The position numbers and the translations under genes are program-made. Shown in pieces: positions 43,371 through 52,465 of a stretch of DNA of 64,000 bases (positions are counted from its first letter, which is position 1; each line of letters starts with the position of its first letter). The notes under the pieces were generated by a model that was not told the origin of the DNA, did not search any database, and worked only from the letters and a program-made list of their open reading frames with translations. This DNA is from M269 sp964625615 (GTDB taxonomy: Bacteria > Pseudomonadota > Gammaproteobacteria > Enterobacterales > Alteromonadaceae). The stretch spans positions 1 to 64,000 of the forward strand of contig CAZVDU010000004.1 of assembly GCA_964625615.1 (NCBI GenBank). The letters run 5' to 3'.

Positions 43371-43843
43371 TACACTTCTTCGATCATAGAAAGTACGTTA
43401 ACCATCTCAAGCGCGCCAAGGGTTGCTTCAGAACCTTTATTACCGGCTTTAGTCCCTGAACGCTCAATCGCTTGTTCAATACTATCAACAGTGAGTACAC
43501 CAAAAGCAACTGGAATACCAAACTCTAAAGAAACCTGAGCAAGGCCTTTATTACATTCGCCTGCGACATAATCAAAGTGTGGTGTACCGCCTCGAATCAC
43601 AGCACCAAGCGCGATGATAGCGTCAAATTGTCCTTTTTCTGCCAACTTTTTAGCGACAACAGGCAACTCGTAAGCACCTGGTACTCTTACAACGGTGATA
43701 TCATCAGAGTTCACTTCCCCATGACGTTCGAGCGTATCTAAAGCGCCGTCAACGAGGCTTTCAACAACAAAGCTGTTAAAGCGAGAAACGACAATGGCAA
43801 ACTTTTTGCCCGTTGCGCGTACATTTCCTTCAATGACATTCAT
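43370..43843 (-). CDS. ribH: 6,7-dimethyl-8-ribityllumazine synthase
   Basis: RibH condenses the pyrimidine amine with 3,4-dihydroxy-2-butanone 4-phosphate to lumazine. The 157-residue protein shows IVVSRFNSFVVESLVDGAL, RVPGAYELPVVAKKLA, ALGAVIRGGTPHFDYVA and FGVLTVDSIEQAIERSG. It lies 128 bp downstream of the RibB-like gene and is directly coupled to nusB. Confidence 0.97.
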   Translation of the reverse strand: MNVIEGNVRATGKKFAIVVSRFNSFVVESLVDGALDTLERHGEVNSDDITVVRVPGAYELPVVAKKLAEKGQFDAIIALGAVIRGGTPHFDYVAGECNKGLAQVSLEFGIPVAFGVLTVDSIEQAIERSGTKAGNKGSEATLGALEMVNVLSMIEEV

Positions 43844-43971
43844 AATATACCGTGCCTATATAATTAGCTGTGAAAAAGCGGCGCGTAATATAGCACATAC
43901 CGCTTTCATTTGTGGTTATTTTTTATATCGTTTGCACCGATACCTATAATATTCGGCACTGTTCAATCAAG

Positions 43972-45084
43972 TTATTTCTCGTCTTGGTCGTAAACATACT
44001 CCACAACTTCAAGCCCGTAACCTGAAAGTGCGTGGTATTTTTTTGGTTTACTCAACAGGCGCATTTTCTGAACACCCAAGGTTGATAGTATTTGGCTACC
44101 AACGCCCACAGTGCGTGACGTACCCTGCCACTTCGCACCCGGTGATCGTTGACCGCTATCTTCTGCTTGAAAGCGTAAGACTTGGCTTAAGAGATCTTCT
44201 TCTTTACCCAATAATACCAATACACCGCCATCTTTTGCGATAGCACGCATGGCGTCAGCTAAACCTAAGCTGCGCTCTAGTGCACGATTCGAATACAAAA
44301 GGTCGTTAAACGTATTATGCAGATGAACACGAACAAGAGTAGGTTCATCAGCTTGGATATCACCTTTTTTCAGCGCAAAGTGAATTTGATTATCAATAAC
44401 ATCTTTAAAAGTAATTAGTTCAAACTCACCAAAGTCTGTTGGCAACTTACACTCTGCAACCTTCTCGATCGTCGTTTCATTCAAATTACGGTATTCGATC
44501 AAGTCTGCGATAGTCCCTATTTTAAGATCATGCTTTTTAGCAAACACCTCAAGTTCAGGGCGACGAGCCATAGTGCCGTCCTCGTTCAGGATTTCGACAA
44601 TAACAGAAGCCGGTTCGCAGCCTGCTAAACGAGCCAAATCCACACCAGCCTCAGTATGCCCTGAGCGACTAAGCACCCCACCCTGTTTGGCTATCAGAGG
44701 AAATATATGTCCAGGTTGAACAATGTCTGATGCCTTAGCATTCGGATTCACCGCTGCAAGTACAGTCTTTGCACGATCAGCTGCCGATATTCCAGTAGTT
44801 ACGCCTTCGGCTGCTTCAATAGACACGGTAAAGTTAGTTGAAAATTGCGCTTCGTTTTTATCAACCATTAAAGGTAATTCAAGGCTTTTGCATCGTTCCT
44901 GCGTCATAGGTAGGCAAACTAGACCTCTTGCATGAGTAACCATAAAATTAATGGCTTCAGGCGTTGTATGTTCAGCGGCTAGGATTAAATCGCCTTCATT
45001 TTCACGATCTTCATCATCCATCAAAATAACCATCTTTCCTTGTCGGATATCGTCGATTATTTCTTCAATGCTATTTAATGCCAT
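43972..45084 (-). CDS. ribBA: 3,4-dihydroxy-2-butanone-4-phosphate synthase with degenerate GTP cyclohydrolase II domain
   Basis: The N-terminal RibB domain (about 1-200) is intact: ILMDDEDRENEGDLILAAE, PMTQERCKSLELP and SGHTEAGVDLARLAG. The C-terminal RibA-like half (about 205-370) lacks the three zinc-binding cysteines. The place where active enzymes read VRVHSEC-TGD-FGS-RCDCG holds VRVHLHNTFNDLLYSNR. DHBP synthase should work and GTP cyclohydrolase II should not, as described for the RibBA hybrid of Shewanella. A separate ribA must then exist elsewhere. It lies between ribE and ribH in the operon. No FMN riboswitch is seen upstream. Confidence 0.93.
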   Translation of the reverse strand: MALNSIEEIIDDIRQGKMVILMDDEDRENEGDLILAAEHTTPEAINFMVTHARGLVCLPMTQERCKSLELPLMVDKNEAQFSTNFTVSIEAAEGVTTGISAADRAKTVLAAVNPNAKASDIVQPGHIFPLIAKQGGVLSRSGHTEAGVDLARLAGCEPASVIVEILNEDGTMARRPELEVFAKKHDLKIGTIADLIEYRNLNETTIEKVAECKLPTDFGEFELITFKDVIDNQIHFALKKGDIQADEPTLVRVHLHNTFNDLLYSNRALERSLGLADAMRAIAKDGGVLVLLGKEEDLLSQVLRFQAEDSGQRSPGAKWQGTSRTVGVGSQILSTLGVQKMRLLSKPKKYHALSGYGLEVVEYVYDQDEK

Positions 45085-45142
45085 ACTTAATTAAACCTTT
45101 TTAAATGTACTACCGATTTGATTCTAATTGATATTCTATAAA

Positions 45143-45811
45143 TTAACGTCTGTGCAGATATCCATTCTCCGCGAGCATTGCCATGCTAATGTCACTTTTT
45201 TCATCTTTTACAGCGGCTTTGTCACCAAGAATGAGACGCTCGACATAACGAGCAATAACGTCAACCTCTAGATTGACCCGAGTTCCAACGTTGTAATGCT
45301 GAATAATCGTTTCTTGCAACGTATGTGGGATTAAAGTCAGCATAAACTCGCTACCATTCACATCATTAACCGTTAAGCTGACACCATCAACCGTAATAGA
45401 ACCCTTTTCAGCAAGATAACGTGCAAGGTTATCTTCTGCTTTGATCCAGATTTCTATCGCTCTCGCTTGTTGATTAATGGACAGTACTTTACCTAAGCCA
45501 TCAACATGACCACTCACGATATGGCCACCCAGTCTACTTGTAGCCATCAATGCTTTTTCGAGGTTAACGTTTTGCCCTGCGCTATAATCTGCAAAGCCTG
45601 TCCTTTTTATGGTTTCTGTCGAAACATCTGCACAAAAGTAGTTCGAAGAAAACTCAACCGCCGTCAAACAAACACCATTCACTGCAATACTGTCACCTAA
45701 AGCAACGTCACTCATATCCAACTTGCCTACTGACACAGTTAAACGAACATCTCCTCCTCTAGGCTCCATCTTAGATACAGTCCCAAGTGCTTCAATAATT
45801 CCGGTAAACAT
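45143..45811 (-). CDS. ribE: Riboflavin synthase subunit alpha
   Basis: RibE dismutates two lumazine molecules to riboflavin. The 222-residue protein shows two tandem lumazine-binding barrels: MFTGIIEALGTVSKM with SIAVNGVCLTAVE, and GHIVSGHVDGLGKV with GSITVDGVSLTVNDV. It starts 14 bp after ribD and precedes the RibB-like gene by 58 bp in the nrdR-ribD-ribE-ribBA-ribH operon. Confidence 0.96.
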   Translation of the reverse strand: MFTGIIEALGTVSKMEPRGGDVRLTVSVGKLDMSDVALGDSIAVNGVCLTAVEFSSNYFCADVSTETIKRTGFADYSAGQNVNLEKALMATSRLGGHIVSGHVDGLGKVLSINQQARAIEIWIKAEDNLARYLAEKGSITVDGVSLTVNDVNGSEFMLTLIPHTLQETIIQHYNVGTRVNLEVDVIARYVERLILGDKAAVKDEKSDISMAMLAENGYLHRR

Positions 45812-45825
45812 ATAATGTACTCTTC

Positions 45826-46953
45826 TTATGTAATCGTAGAGATTATCTTGAGATCATCGCCGACCATTCTCACGTCTTGCCATGACAAATTAATCGCTTC
45901 GTTCATTACTTTAAAAACTGGTAGCTCACAAAGTCCTTGGCTACTTATTCCCATTAACTTAGGTGCCATGTACAAGATAAATCGATCAACTAACTTTTCA
46001 CGAATAAAAGCGCCTGCCAAGCGACTTCCAGCCTCAATCCAAAGCTCATTAATTTGCTGTTCTCCCAAAAACTGCATCGTTTTTGATAAATCAATTTTTC
46101 CTTGTGCGTTAACAAACTGAACTTGCTGAATATGTTCAGCGTCTAGTGCTTGATTATGTTGACGATTAACAACGACTACTTGTGTATTATCATCAAAAAC
46201 GTTTAGGTCAGGCTGGAGCTGATTTCTACTATCAAGTATCACTCTTACAGGCTGCTTTACTGATTCAACATTCAAGGACTCAGTAAGATAACCGAGCTCA
46301 CCGTGACGAACAGTTAACGACGGATTGTCTGCCAGCACAGTGCCAGAACCTGACAAAATAGCGCAACTTTTCGCTCTGTAGCGTTGAACATCTTCTCGTG
46401 CAGCTGGGCCGGTAATCCATTGACTAACACCATTCGCGAGAGCTGTACGCCCATCAATACTACTCGCCATTTTTAAGGTAACCCTTGGGCGGCCTGTCAT
46501 CATACGTTGAACAAAGCCTGGATTAAGCGCCTTGGCATCCTCCTCAAGTAGACCACAACTTACCTCAACACCAGCATCTTTAAGCCTCGCTATACCATTA
46601 CCTGCAACTTGTGGGTTAGGATCGACCATCGCGCATACAACACGCTTAATACCGGCTTTAATTAGTGTGTCGGCACAGGGTGGTGTACGGCCAAAATGAC
46701 TGCACGGTTCGAGTGTGACATAAGCAGTAGCGTCAGTAGCGAGATTGCCTGCCTGCGCCAAAGCATTCACTTCAGCATGCCCTTCACCTGCTTTTTGATG
46801 CCAACCTTCTCCTATTACTTGCGAGGCTGCACTAACGATTACACACCCGACATTCGGGTTAGGTCTTGTCGTATATTGACCTCGTTTCGCTAAGTGGATG
46901 GCACGCACCATCATCTTATGGTCTAGAGAAGAGAATGTTGATGAAACAATCAT
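45826..46953 (-). CDS. ribD: Bifunctional diaminohydroxyphosphoribosylaminopyrimidine deaminase / uracil reductase
   Basis: RibD carries out the second and third steps of riboflavin synthesis. The N-terminal deaminase has the zinc motifs HAEVNAL and PCSHFGRTPPC and the substrate-binding RPNPNVGCVIV. The C-terminal reductase has KMASSIDGRTALANGVSQWITG and SGSGTVLADNPSLTVR. The ATG at 46953 begins one base after the nrdR stop; an in-frame ATG at 46983 inside nrdR would add ten residues, so the exact start is open. Confidence 0.95.
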   Translation of the reverse strand: MIVSSTFSSLDHKMMVRAIHLAKRGQYTTRPNPNVGCVIVSAASQVIGEGWHQKAGEGHAEVNALAQAGNLATDATAYVTLEPCSHFGRTPPCADTLIKAGIKRVVCAMVDPNPQVAGNGIARLKDAGVEVSCGLLEEDAKALNPGFVQRMMTGRPRVTLKMASSIDGRTALANGVSQWITGPAAREDVQRYRAKSCAILSGSGTVLADNPSLTVRHGELGYLTESLNVESVKQPVRVILDSRNQLQPDLNVFDDNTQVVVVNRQHNQALDAEHIQQVQFVNAQGKIDLSKTMQFLGEQQINELWIEAGSRLAGAFIREKLVDRFILYMAPKLMGISSQGLCELPVFKVMNEAINLSWQDVRMVGDDLKIISTIT

Positions 46954-46954
46954 A

Positions 46955-47425
46955 TCAGGAAGATTTAGACTCGCCTTGGTCATCTAGTTTTGCAATCTCT
47001 TCACCGAACTCTCGGATATCTTTAAAAGATCGATAGACAGACGCAAATCTCACATAAGCGACCTTATCTAACACCTTAAGTGCATCCATAATAAGATTAC
47101 CTACCAATTCACTTGATACTTCGCGTTCACCTGTTGCTCGCAACGATGAGTTAATACGATTTATTTGTTCTTCGATTTGCTCAGTACTGACAGGCCTTTT
47201 TTCTAGTGCTCGTTGCACGCCCGAACGAAGCTTTTCTTCGTTAAAAGGTTCCCGACTGCCATCTCGCTTGATAATGCGAGGCATCACCAATTCGGCCATT
47301 TCAAAGGTCGTAAATCGCTCATGGCACATAATGCATTCACGTCGACGCCTAACCTGTCCACCTTCAGCCACCAGTCGCGAATCGATAACTTTCGTGTCTT
47401 TCATCGAACAAAAAGGGCAGATCAT
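46955..47425 (-). CDS. nrdR: Transcriptional repressor NrdR
   Basis: NrdR represses ribonucleotide reductase genes in response to ATP/dATP. The 156-residue protein has an N-terminal zinc ribbon (CPFC at 3-6 and CIMC at 31-34) and VRRRRECIMCHERFTTFE. The ATP-cone follows (PRIIKRDGSREPFNEEKLRSGVQRALEKRPV, VSSELVGNLIMDAL, YVRFASVYRSF). It heads the rib operon, as commonly seen. Overlap or abutment with ribD suggests coupling. Confidence 0.97.
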   Translation of the reverse strand: MICPFCSMKDTKVIDSRLVAEGGQVRRRRECIMCHERFTTFEMAELVMPRIIKRDGSREPFNEEKLRSGVQRALEKRPVSTEQIEEQINRINSSLRATGEREVSSELVGNLIMDALKVLDKVAYVRFASVYRSFKDIREFGEEIAKLDDQGESKSS

Positions 47426-47572
47426 GTAAATGTGGCTCCGAGAAACATAGGCTTCGGTCTATAAGGGCGCAGATTATATCGTATCCTGAGCGCTAAGGGA
47501 TATACTTATCTGTATAAAGATATGGCCAAGTTGTTGCCTTTAAAACTGAGGTAGTACAAAACACAATATTCA

Positions 47573-47607
47573 AAAAATAAAAAACCTCTTAGCGCTGTAA
47601 AAGGTTT
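47573..47607 (-). terminator. Rho-independent terminator of glyA
   Basis: On the minus strand AAACCT...AGGTTT (47602-47607 with 47582-47587) forms a stem with a 14-base loop, followed by TTTTATTTTTT. It lies 30 bp past the glyA stop and insulates glyA from nrdR. Confidence 0.75.
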
Positions 47608-47636
47608 CTTTGTCAATCAAGCCTATTTACTTTTAA

Positions 47637-48893
47637 CTAGGCGTAGACAGGGAACTTCGTGCATAAAGCGACAACTTCACTACGAACACGCTCAATAACA
47701 CTCTCATCACCCATATTATCAAGAACATCACAAATCCAAGTCGCAACTTGCCCTGCCTCTTCCTGTTTAAAGCCACGGCGTGTAATTGCTGGAGACCCCA
47801 AACGTAAGCCACTGGTTACGAAAGGCGAACGAGGATCGTTAGGAACAGCATTCTTATTCACCGTAATATTAGCCGTTCCCAGTGCAGCATCTGCGTCTTT
47901 TCCAGTGATATCTTTGTCAATAAGATCCAATAAGAATAGGTGATTATCGGTACCGTTAGAGACTATCTTATACCCACGATTCTGCATTACAGCCACCATT
48001 ACTTTAGCATTCGCTACAACTTGTTGTTGATACTCTTTAAATTCCGGTTGTAGTGCCTCTTTAAAAGCAACCGCTTTAGCAGCGATTACATGGCATAACG
48101 GACCACCTTGCCCACCTGGAAAAACTGCACTGTTAAACTTCTTATAGAGCGCTTCATCTCCACAAGATGACAGTATAAGACCGCCACGAGGTCCTGCTAA
48201 TGTCTTATGCGTGGTCGTCGTCACAACATGGGCATGTGGCAACGGATTAGGATAAATACCAGCAGCAACCAAACCGGCAACGTGTGCCATATCAACCAGT
48301 AAGTAGGCGCCTACTTTGTCTGCAATCTCGCGATATTTTGCCCAATCAACAATACCTGAATAAGCAGAAAAACCACCAATGATCATCTTCGGTTTGTGCT
48401 CTAGAGCCAACGCTTCAATCTGAGCGTAATCAATCTCACCGGTTTCTGAATTCAATCCATACTGAATCGCATTATATGTTTTGCCAGAAAAGTTGACGTG
48501 AGAGCCATGCGTTAAATGTCCACCGTCAGCTAAACTCATGCCTAAAACTGTATCGCCTGCATTAATTAACGCCATAAATACCGCTGAGTTCGCTTGAGAA
48601 CCAGCATGAGGTTGAACATTGGCGTAATCAGCGCCAAAGAGTTGCTTAGCACGCTCGATCGCTAACTCTTCAGCAATATCAACATACTCACAGCCGCCGT
48701 AATAACGTTTACCAGGATACCCTTCAGCGTATTTATTCGTCAGTTGTGAACCCTGAGCTTCTAGAACTCTTGGACTACAGTAGTTCTCTGACGCAATTAG
48801 CTCAATGTGATGTTCTTGGCGTTGTGTTTCTTTCGCGATGGCTTCTGATAACTCAGGATCAAAATCTGCAATATTCATATCACGTGAAAGCAT
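47637..48893 (-). CDS. glyA: Serine hydroxymethyltransferase
   Basis: GlyA interconverts serine and glycine with tetrahydrofolate. The 418-residue protein has MLSRDMNIADFDPELSEAI, HIELIASENYCSPRVLEAQGSQLTNKYAEGYPGKRYYGG, the PLP-lysine motif VVTTTTHKTLAGPRGGLIL and SPFVTSGLRLGSPAITRRGF. It is transcribed alone, terminated by the hairpin before nrdR. Confidence 0.98.
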   Translation of the reverse strand: MLSRDMNIADFDPELSEAIAKETQRQEHHIELIASENYCSPRVLEAQGSQLTNKYAEGYPGKRYYGGCEYVDIAEELAIERAKQLFGADYANVQPHAGSQANSAVFMALINAGDTVLGMSLADGGHLTHGSHVNFSGKTYNAIQYGLNSETGEIDYAQIEALALEHKPKMIIGGFSAYSGIVDWAKYREIADKVGAYLLVDMAHVAGLVAAGIYPNPLPHAHVVTTTTHKTLAGPRGGLILSSCGDEALYKKFNSAVFPGGQGGPLCHVIAAKAVAFKEALQPEFKEYQQQVVANAKVMVAVMQNRGYKIVSNGTDNHLFLLDLIDKDITGKDADAALGTANITVNKNAVPNDPRSPFVTSGLRLGSPAITRRGFKQEEAGQVATWICDVLDNMGDESVIERVRSEVVALCTKFPVYA

Positions 48894-49021
48894 TGGGCAT
48901 CCTCAAAATAATCTGTCTAAAAGTAGTGTCAAATAGGCCGCCATTTTATAGATTTACGCTTCGATGTACAGTTAAGTATGCTAATCAAATCGTTATAAAT
49001 TAAGCGGCTTTAGATTATGCA

Positions 49022-50053
49022 CTAATCTGCTTTTTCTACCGAATCTGGATAGTCTAACTTGATGCTTTCCCGTATCTTATCCATTAATGCCATATTCTGA
49101 AGCGTATCCCTATGAGGCATCAGATCACTTTCAACTAATCCTGCTTTTACACAGCGATTCATTTCGGCGATTTGATACTCAAAACCATTAACATCATGAG
49201 GAAACTTTTGAGTCTCAATATCAAAAGCCTTACCTTTGTTTTTCGACTGTACCAAAGTTGCTTCCAAACCAGCCCAAAACAGCCCGGGTAATTTAATATG
49301 TCCTTTTGTGCCATTGATTGTCATATCGTTACCCGGTTCTGACACAGCTGAGCAAGTAAATTGGCTTCTCATTCCATTTTGATAAGCAATATTGGCTAAC
49401 GTCGTTTGGTCGACTCCAGACTCTCCAATATCGGCCATGGCCTGCACTGAGGTCGGTTCGCTATCTATCGCTAGTTGACTCAAGGCAATACTATATATTC
49501 CAAGATCCAATAAAGCCCCACCTCCTAACGCTACATCAAACAAGCGATGGCTGTAGTCAAGTCCACGGTTATCAAGAAATGAAAAGCCAATATCAGAACG
49601 CACATAAGTTACATCACCAATCTTACCATCATCAATCCAGTCTCTAACTTGTTTAAAACAAGGCATAAAACGGCTCCAGACAGCTTCGATCAGAGTGCAC
49701 TGAGTCCGTCTCGCAATTTCAGATAATACCCCCCACTGTTTGGCATTAATTGTCGCGGGCTTTTCAACTAATACATGCTTCCCTGCCTCAAGGCACATTT
49801 TCACCAGTTGAAAATGAAAAGCATGAGGTGTTGCAACATAAATAATGTCAATGTGCTCGTCATCACAAAGTGCTTCGTATGAATAATAAGTAGTGGGAAT
49901 ATCGTAGTTAGCTGCGAACTCATTCGCACGTTCGTTATTTCGGCTAGCAACGCCATATAAGTTGCTATTCCCATTTGATAGCAATGCCTTAGCGAATTGA
50001 TGCGCAATTTTTCCAGGGCCAATCACTCCCCAATTTAATCGTGTAGAGCCCAT
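49022..50053 (-). CDS. Gfo/Idh/MocA-family NAD(P)-dependent oxidoreductase
   Basis: This 343-residue protein has an N-terminal Rossmann fold (NWGVIGPGKIAHQFAKALL), the catalytic EKP motif (GKHVLVEKPATINAKQW) and a C-terminal alpha/beta domain (LLDLGIYSIALSQLAI). It resembles trans-1,2-dihydrobenzene-1,2-diol dehydrogenase-type members, sugar or diol oxidoreductases of broad substrate range. Substrate is not predictable. It is isolated; a minus-strand intrinsic terminator lies about 190 bp upstream of its start. Confidence 0.88.
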   Translation of the reverse strand: MGSTRLNWGVIGPGKIAHQFAKALLSNGNSNLYGVASRNNERANEFAANYDIPTTYYSYEALCDDEHIDIIYVATPHAFHFQLVKMCLEAGKHVLVEKPATINAKQWGVLSEIARRTQCTLIEAVWSRFMPCFKQVRDWIDDGKIGDVTYVRSDIGFSFLDNRGLDYSHRLFDVALGGGALLDLGIYSIALSQLAIDSEPTSVQAMADIGESGVDQTTLANIAYQNGMRSQFTCSAVSEPGNDMTINGTKGHIKLPGLFWAGLEATLVQSKNKGKAFDIETQKFPHDVNGFEYQIAEMNRCVKAGLVESDLMPHRDTLQNMALMDKIRESIKLDYPDSVEKAD

Positions 50054-50577
50054 TTTGTATTTCTCCCTATATCAAGGTAAACAGTAGTGTCTGCTGATTT
50101 TTGTTGTACACTTTTGATTTATACTTATAAGCCTGCAAGTGCAGGCCGCTCTCAAAAAGCTTTTATTCAGAACAAAATCTATCCAGAAGAGATTACCAAA
50201 CCACAAGTTGAGAAAACAAGGTATAACAATAAGAGAATTGCAGATAAAAAAATGGCTCAGTCAGTGTGTTGAGTGAGCCATATACCGACGCTAGTTAAAG
50301 ATCGGATTTAATGTTATTAAATTCAGCAACACCTCAGGACGTTTGATGCTTAAAACTTAATGACCTTAGGAACAAAGCAAGACACAAGCCAGAACATAAA
50401 ACCAATATAAAACAATATGTTAAAGCTTTCACACTAATAAGTGTTGTCCGGTTTCGAAAATGCATTGTCCGATTACGCTACTAAAACCTGATATTTGACC
50501 AAAAACTGGCCACTCTCAACATAGGTATATTATCGATACTCTAGGATGAAGTCGCTTGAACACTAAAGCTGATTGGT
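50054..50577. other. Intergenic region with orphan terminator, small frame and IS-end-like repeats
   Basis: This 524-bp gap has no confident gene. It contains the minus-strand terminator at 50245-50281 and, upstream of it on the minus strand, a 32-codon frame (50334-50432, GTG start, MKALTYCFILVLCSGLCLAL-type hydrophobic peptide). Two TTGTCCG repeats (50444-50450, 50465-50471) are followed by TTTGACC and CTGGCCACT motifs recalling IS21-type ends. The plus-strand frame at 50087-50272 has no ribosome site and is not accepted. Confidence 0.45.
50245..50281 (-). terminator. Strong intrinsic terminator facing leftward, no recognised gene upstream
   Basis: A 12-bp stem with one mismatch (ATGGCTCAGTCA at 50252-50263 with TGAGTGAGCCAT at 50270-50281), loop GTGTGT, is followed on the minus strand by seven U (complement of 50245-50251). 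The only minus-strand gene nearby begins downstream at 50053, so this ends some transcript started between it and ettA, or is left over from a deleted gene. Confidence 0.8.
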
Positions 50578-50631
50578 ATGAGAGATATTTGGGTATACAA
50601 TCATTGCCAAATTAATTATTTAGAATACCTC

Positions 50632-52299
50632 ATGGCTGAATACGTTTATTCAATGTACAAAGTGGGTAAAGTTGTCCCACCACAAAAACAAATCTTAAAA
50701 GATATATCTCTGAGCTTTTTCCCAGGTGCCAAGATAGGTGTCTTAGGTGTTAATGGCTCAGGTAAGTCAACGCTACTGAAAATTATGGCTGGGCTCGATC
50801 AAGACATCATTGGCGAAGCAAGGCCAATGCAGGATCTTAAGGTTGGATACCTTCCTCAAGAACCCCAACTCAATGAATCCAAAGATGTTCGAGGTAATAT
50901 TGAAGAAGCCGTGGAAGATGTAGTTCACGCTTTAAAACGTATTGATGAAGTGTATGCCGCTTACGCTGAGGAAGGCGCAGATTTTGATGCATTAGCAAAG
51001 GAACAAGGGGAATTGGAAGCCATCATTCAAGCTAAAGACGGACATAATTTAGACAATGCGCTAGAAAGAGCCGCAGATGCGCTGCGTTTACCCCCTTGGG
51101 ATGCAGATGTAACTAAATTGTCTGGTGGTGAAAAGCGTCGCGTCGCTTTATGTAAGCTACTTCTCGAAAAGCCTGAAATGCTATTACTTGATGAGCCGAC
51201 CAACCACTTGGATGCTGAATCTGTTGCGTGGCTTGAACGTTTCTTACATGACTACAACGGTACAGTCGTTGCTATTACTCACGATAGGTACTTCTTAGAT
51301 AATGTTGCAGGTTGGATTTTAGAACTAGACCGAGGACACGGTATACCTTGGGAAGGCAACTACTCCTCCTGGCTTGAACAAAAAGATGCACGTTTAGAGC
51401 AAGAAGAACGCGCAGAGAATGCAAGACAACGATCCATTAAACAGGAACTCGAATGGGTACGTTCAAACCCTAAAGGCAGACAAGCTAAAAGCAAGGCGAG
51501 AATGTCTCGATTTGAAGAGTTGAATACCGGTGAGTACCAGAAACGTAATGAAACCAATGAACTCTTTATTCCACCTGGAGATCGCCTAGGGGATAAAGTA
51601 ATTGAAGTGGAGCATTTGTCGAAATCTTACGGCGATCGTATGCTCATTGACGATTTAAGCTTTAAAGTTCCTAAAGGCGCCATTGTTGGGATTATAGGGC
51701 CTAATGGTGCTGGTAAGTCAACTTTATTCAAGATGTTATCCGGTGATGAAAAAGGTGATTCAGGCACAGTCTCTGTTGGCGAGTCAGTCAAGATTGCGAG
51801 TGTTGAGCAATTTCGTGATCATATGAATGATAAGAATACTGTTTGGCAAGAACTATCTGACGGGCAAGACATTATTCGAATAGGTACATTTGAGCTAAAC
51901 AGCCGAGCCTATGTCAGTCGCTTTAACTTTAAAGGAAATGATCAACAGAAGTTTATCAAGGACTTATCGGGCGGGGAGCGCAATAGAGTGCATCTCGCTA
52001 AGCTATTGCAGGCCGGTGGTAATGTATTACTATTGGATGAGCCAACCAATGATCTAGACGTTGAAACACTTCGTGCACTTGAGAACGCCATACTCGAATT
52101 CCCAGGTTGCGCTATGGTCATTTCGCATGACAGGTGGTTCTTGGACAGGATCGCAACTCATATTCTTGATTACCGTGATGAAGGAAAAATTAACTTCTAT
52201 GAAGGTAATTACACCGAATACGCTGCCTGGCTAAAAGATAACTTTGGTAAAGATGTTGTAGAGCCCCACAGGTTGAAATACAAACGTATGACTAAGTAA
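50632..52299 (+). CDS. ettA: Energy-dependent translational throttle protein EttA (ABC-F)
   Basis: EttA is a ribosome-associated ABC-F ATPase that gates entry into the elongation cycle according to ATP/ADP ratio. The 555-residue protein has two ABC domains: Walker A GVNGSGKST and GPNGAGKST, signatures LSGGEKRRVALCK and LSGGERNRVHLAK, and Walker B LLLDEPTNHLD and LLLDEPTNDLD. An arm insertion in domain 1 and the interdomain linker (ARQRSIKQELEWVRSNPKGRQAKSKARM) are also present. ATG at 50632 (MAEYVYSMYKVGKVVPP) is the family N-terminus; an upstream in-frame ATG at 50578 is not needed. Two hairpins follow the stop. Confidence 0.97.
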   Translation: MAEYVYSMYKVGKVVPPQKQILKDISLSFFPGAKIGVLGVNGSGKSTLLKIMAGLDQDIIGEARPMQDLKVGYLPQEPQLNESKDVRGNIEEAVEDVVHALKRIDEVYAAYAEEGADFDALAKEQGELEAIIQAKDGHNLDNALERAADALRLPPWDADVTKLSGGEKRRVALCKLLLEKPEMLLLDEPTNHLDAESVAWLERFLHDYNGTVVAITHDRYFLDNVAGWILELDRGHGIPWEGNYSSWLEQKDARLEQEERAENARQRSIKQELEWVRSNPKGRQAKSKARMSRFEELNTGEYQKRNETNELFIPPGDRLGDKVIEVEHLSKSYGDRMLIDDLSFKVPKGAIVGIIGPNGAGKSTLFKMLSGDEKGDSGTVSVGESVKIASVEQFRDHMNDKNTVWQELSDGQDIIRIGTFELNSRAYVSRFNFKGNDQQKFIKDLSGGERNRVHLAKLLQAGGNVLLLDEPTNDLDVETLRALENAILEFPGCAMVISHDRWFLDRIATHILDYRDEGKINFYEGNYTEYAAWLKDNFGKDVVEPHRLKYKRMTK

Positions 52300-52307
52300 C
52301 ACTAATT

Positions 52308-52331
52308 GAGGATAAACCCCAACCTATCCTC
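52308..52331 (+). terminator. Hairpin after ettA
   Basis: GAGGATA (52308-52314) pairs with TATCCTC (52325-52331), 10-base loop, followed by TTGTTATAA. It is 9 bp after the ettA stop and is a plausible weak terminator. Confidence 0.5.
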
Positions 52332-52341
52332 TTGTTATAAT

Positions 52342-52368
52342 GTACCCTATTCTTTCTGAGTAGGGTAC
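52342..52368 (+). terminator. Second hairpin after ettA
   Basis: GTACCCTA (52342-52349) pairs perfectly with TAGGGTAC (52361-52368), followed by TCTGGTTTTATT. It may act in tandem with the hairpin just upstream to end ettA transcription before the next promoter. Confidence 0.55.
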
Positions 52369-52442
52369 TCTGGTTTTATTGCGGTATATCCTAAGTTTAG
52401 AATCTCATCGACCCTCCGCCTCTCAGAAAATAACAATATTGG

Positions 52443-52448
52443 TATAAT
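52443..52448 (+). promoter_or_regulatory. -10 element upstream of the small 135-aa gene
   Basis: TATAAT preceded by TTGG sits only 18 bases before the ATG at 52466. Transcription would start about 10 bases upstream of the gene, giving a very short leader. A poor Shine-Dalgarno (AGGA, 12 bases away) fits a near-leaderless message. Confidence 0.45.
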
Positions 52449-52465
52449 AGGAATCTGTTTACTAT

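Noticed and set aside
43844..47636. FMN riboswitch for the riboflavin genes
   Set aside because: None of the conserved RFN-box segments is seen upstream of ribD, ribE, the RibB-like gene or ribH, nor upstream of nrdR.
50087..50272. Plus-strand frame of 61 codons upstream of ettA
   Set aside because: No ribosome site or promoter, runs through the terminator hairpin, and has an unnatural composition.
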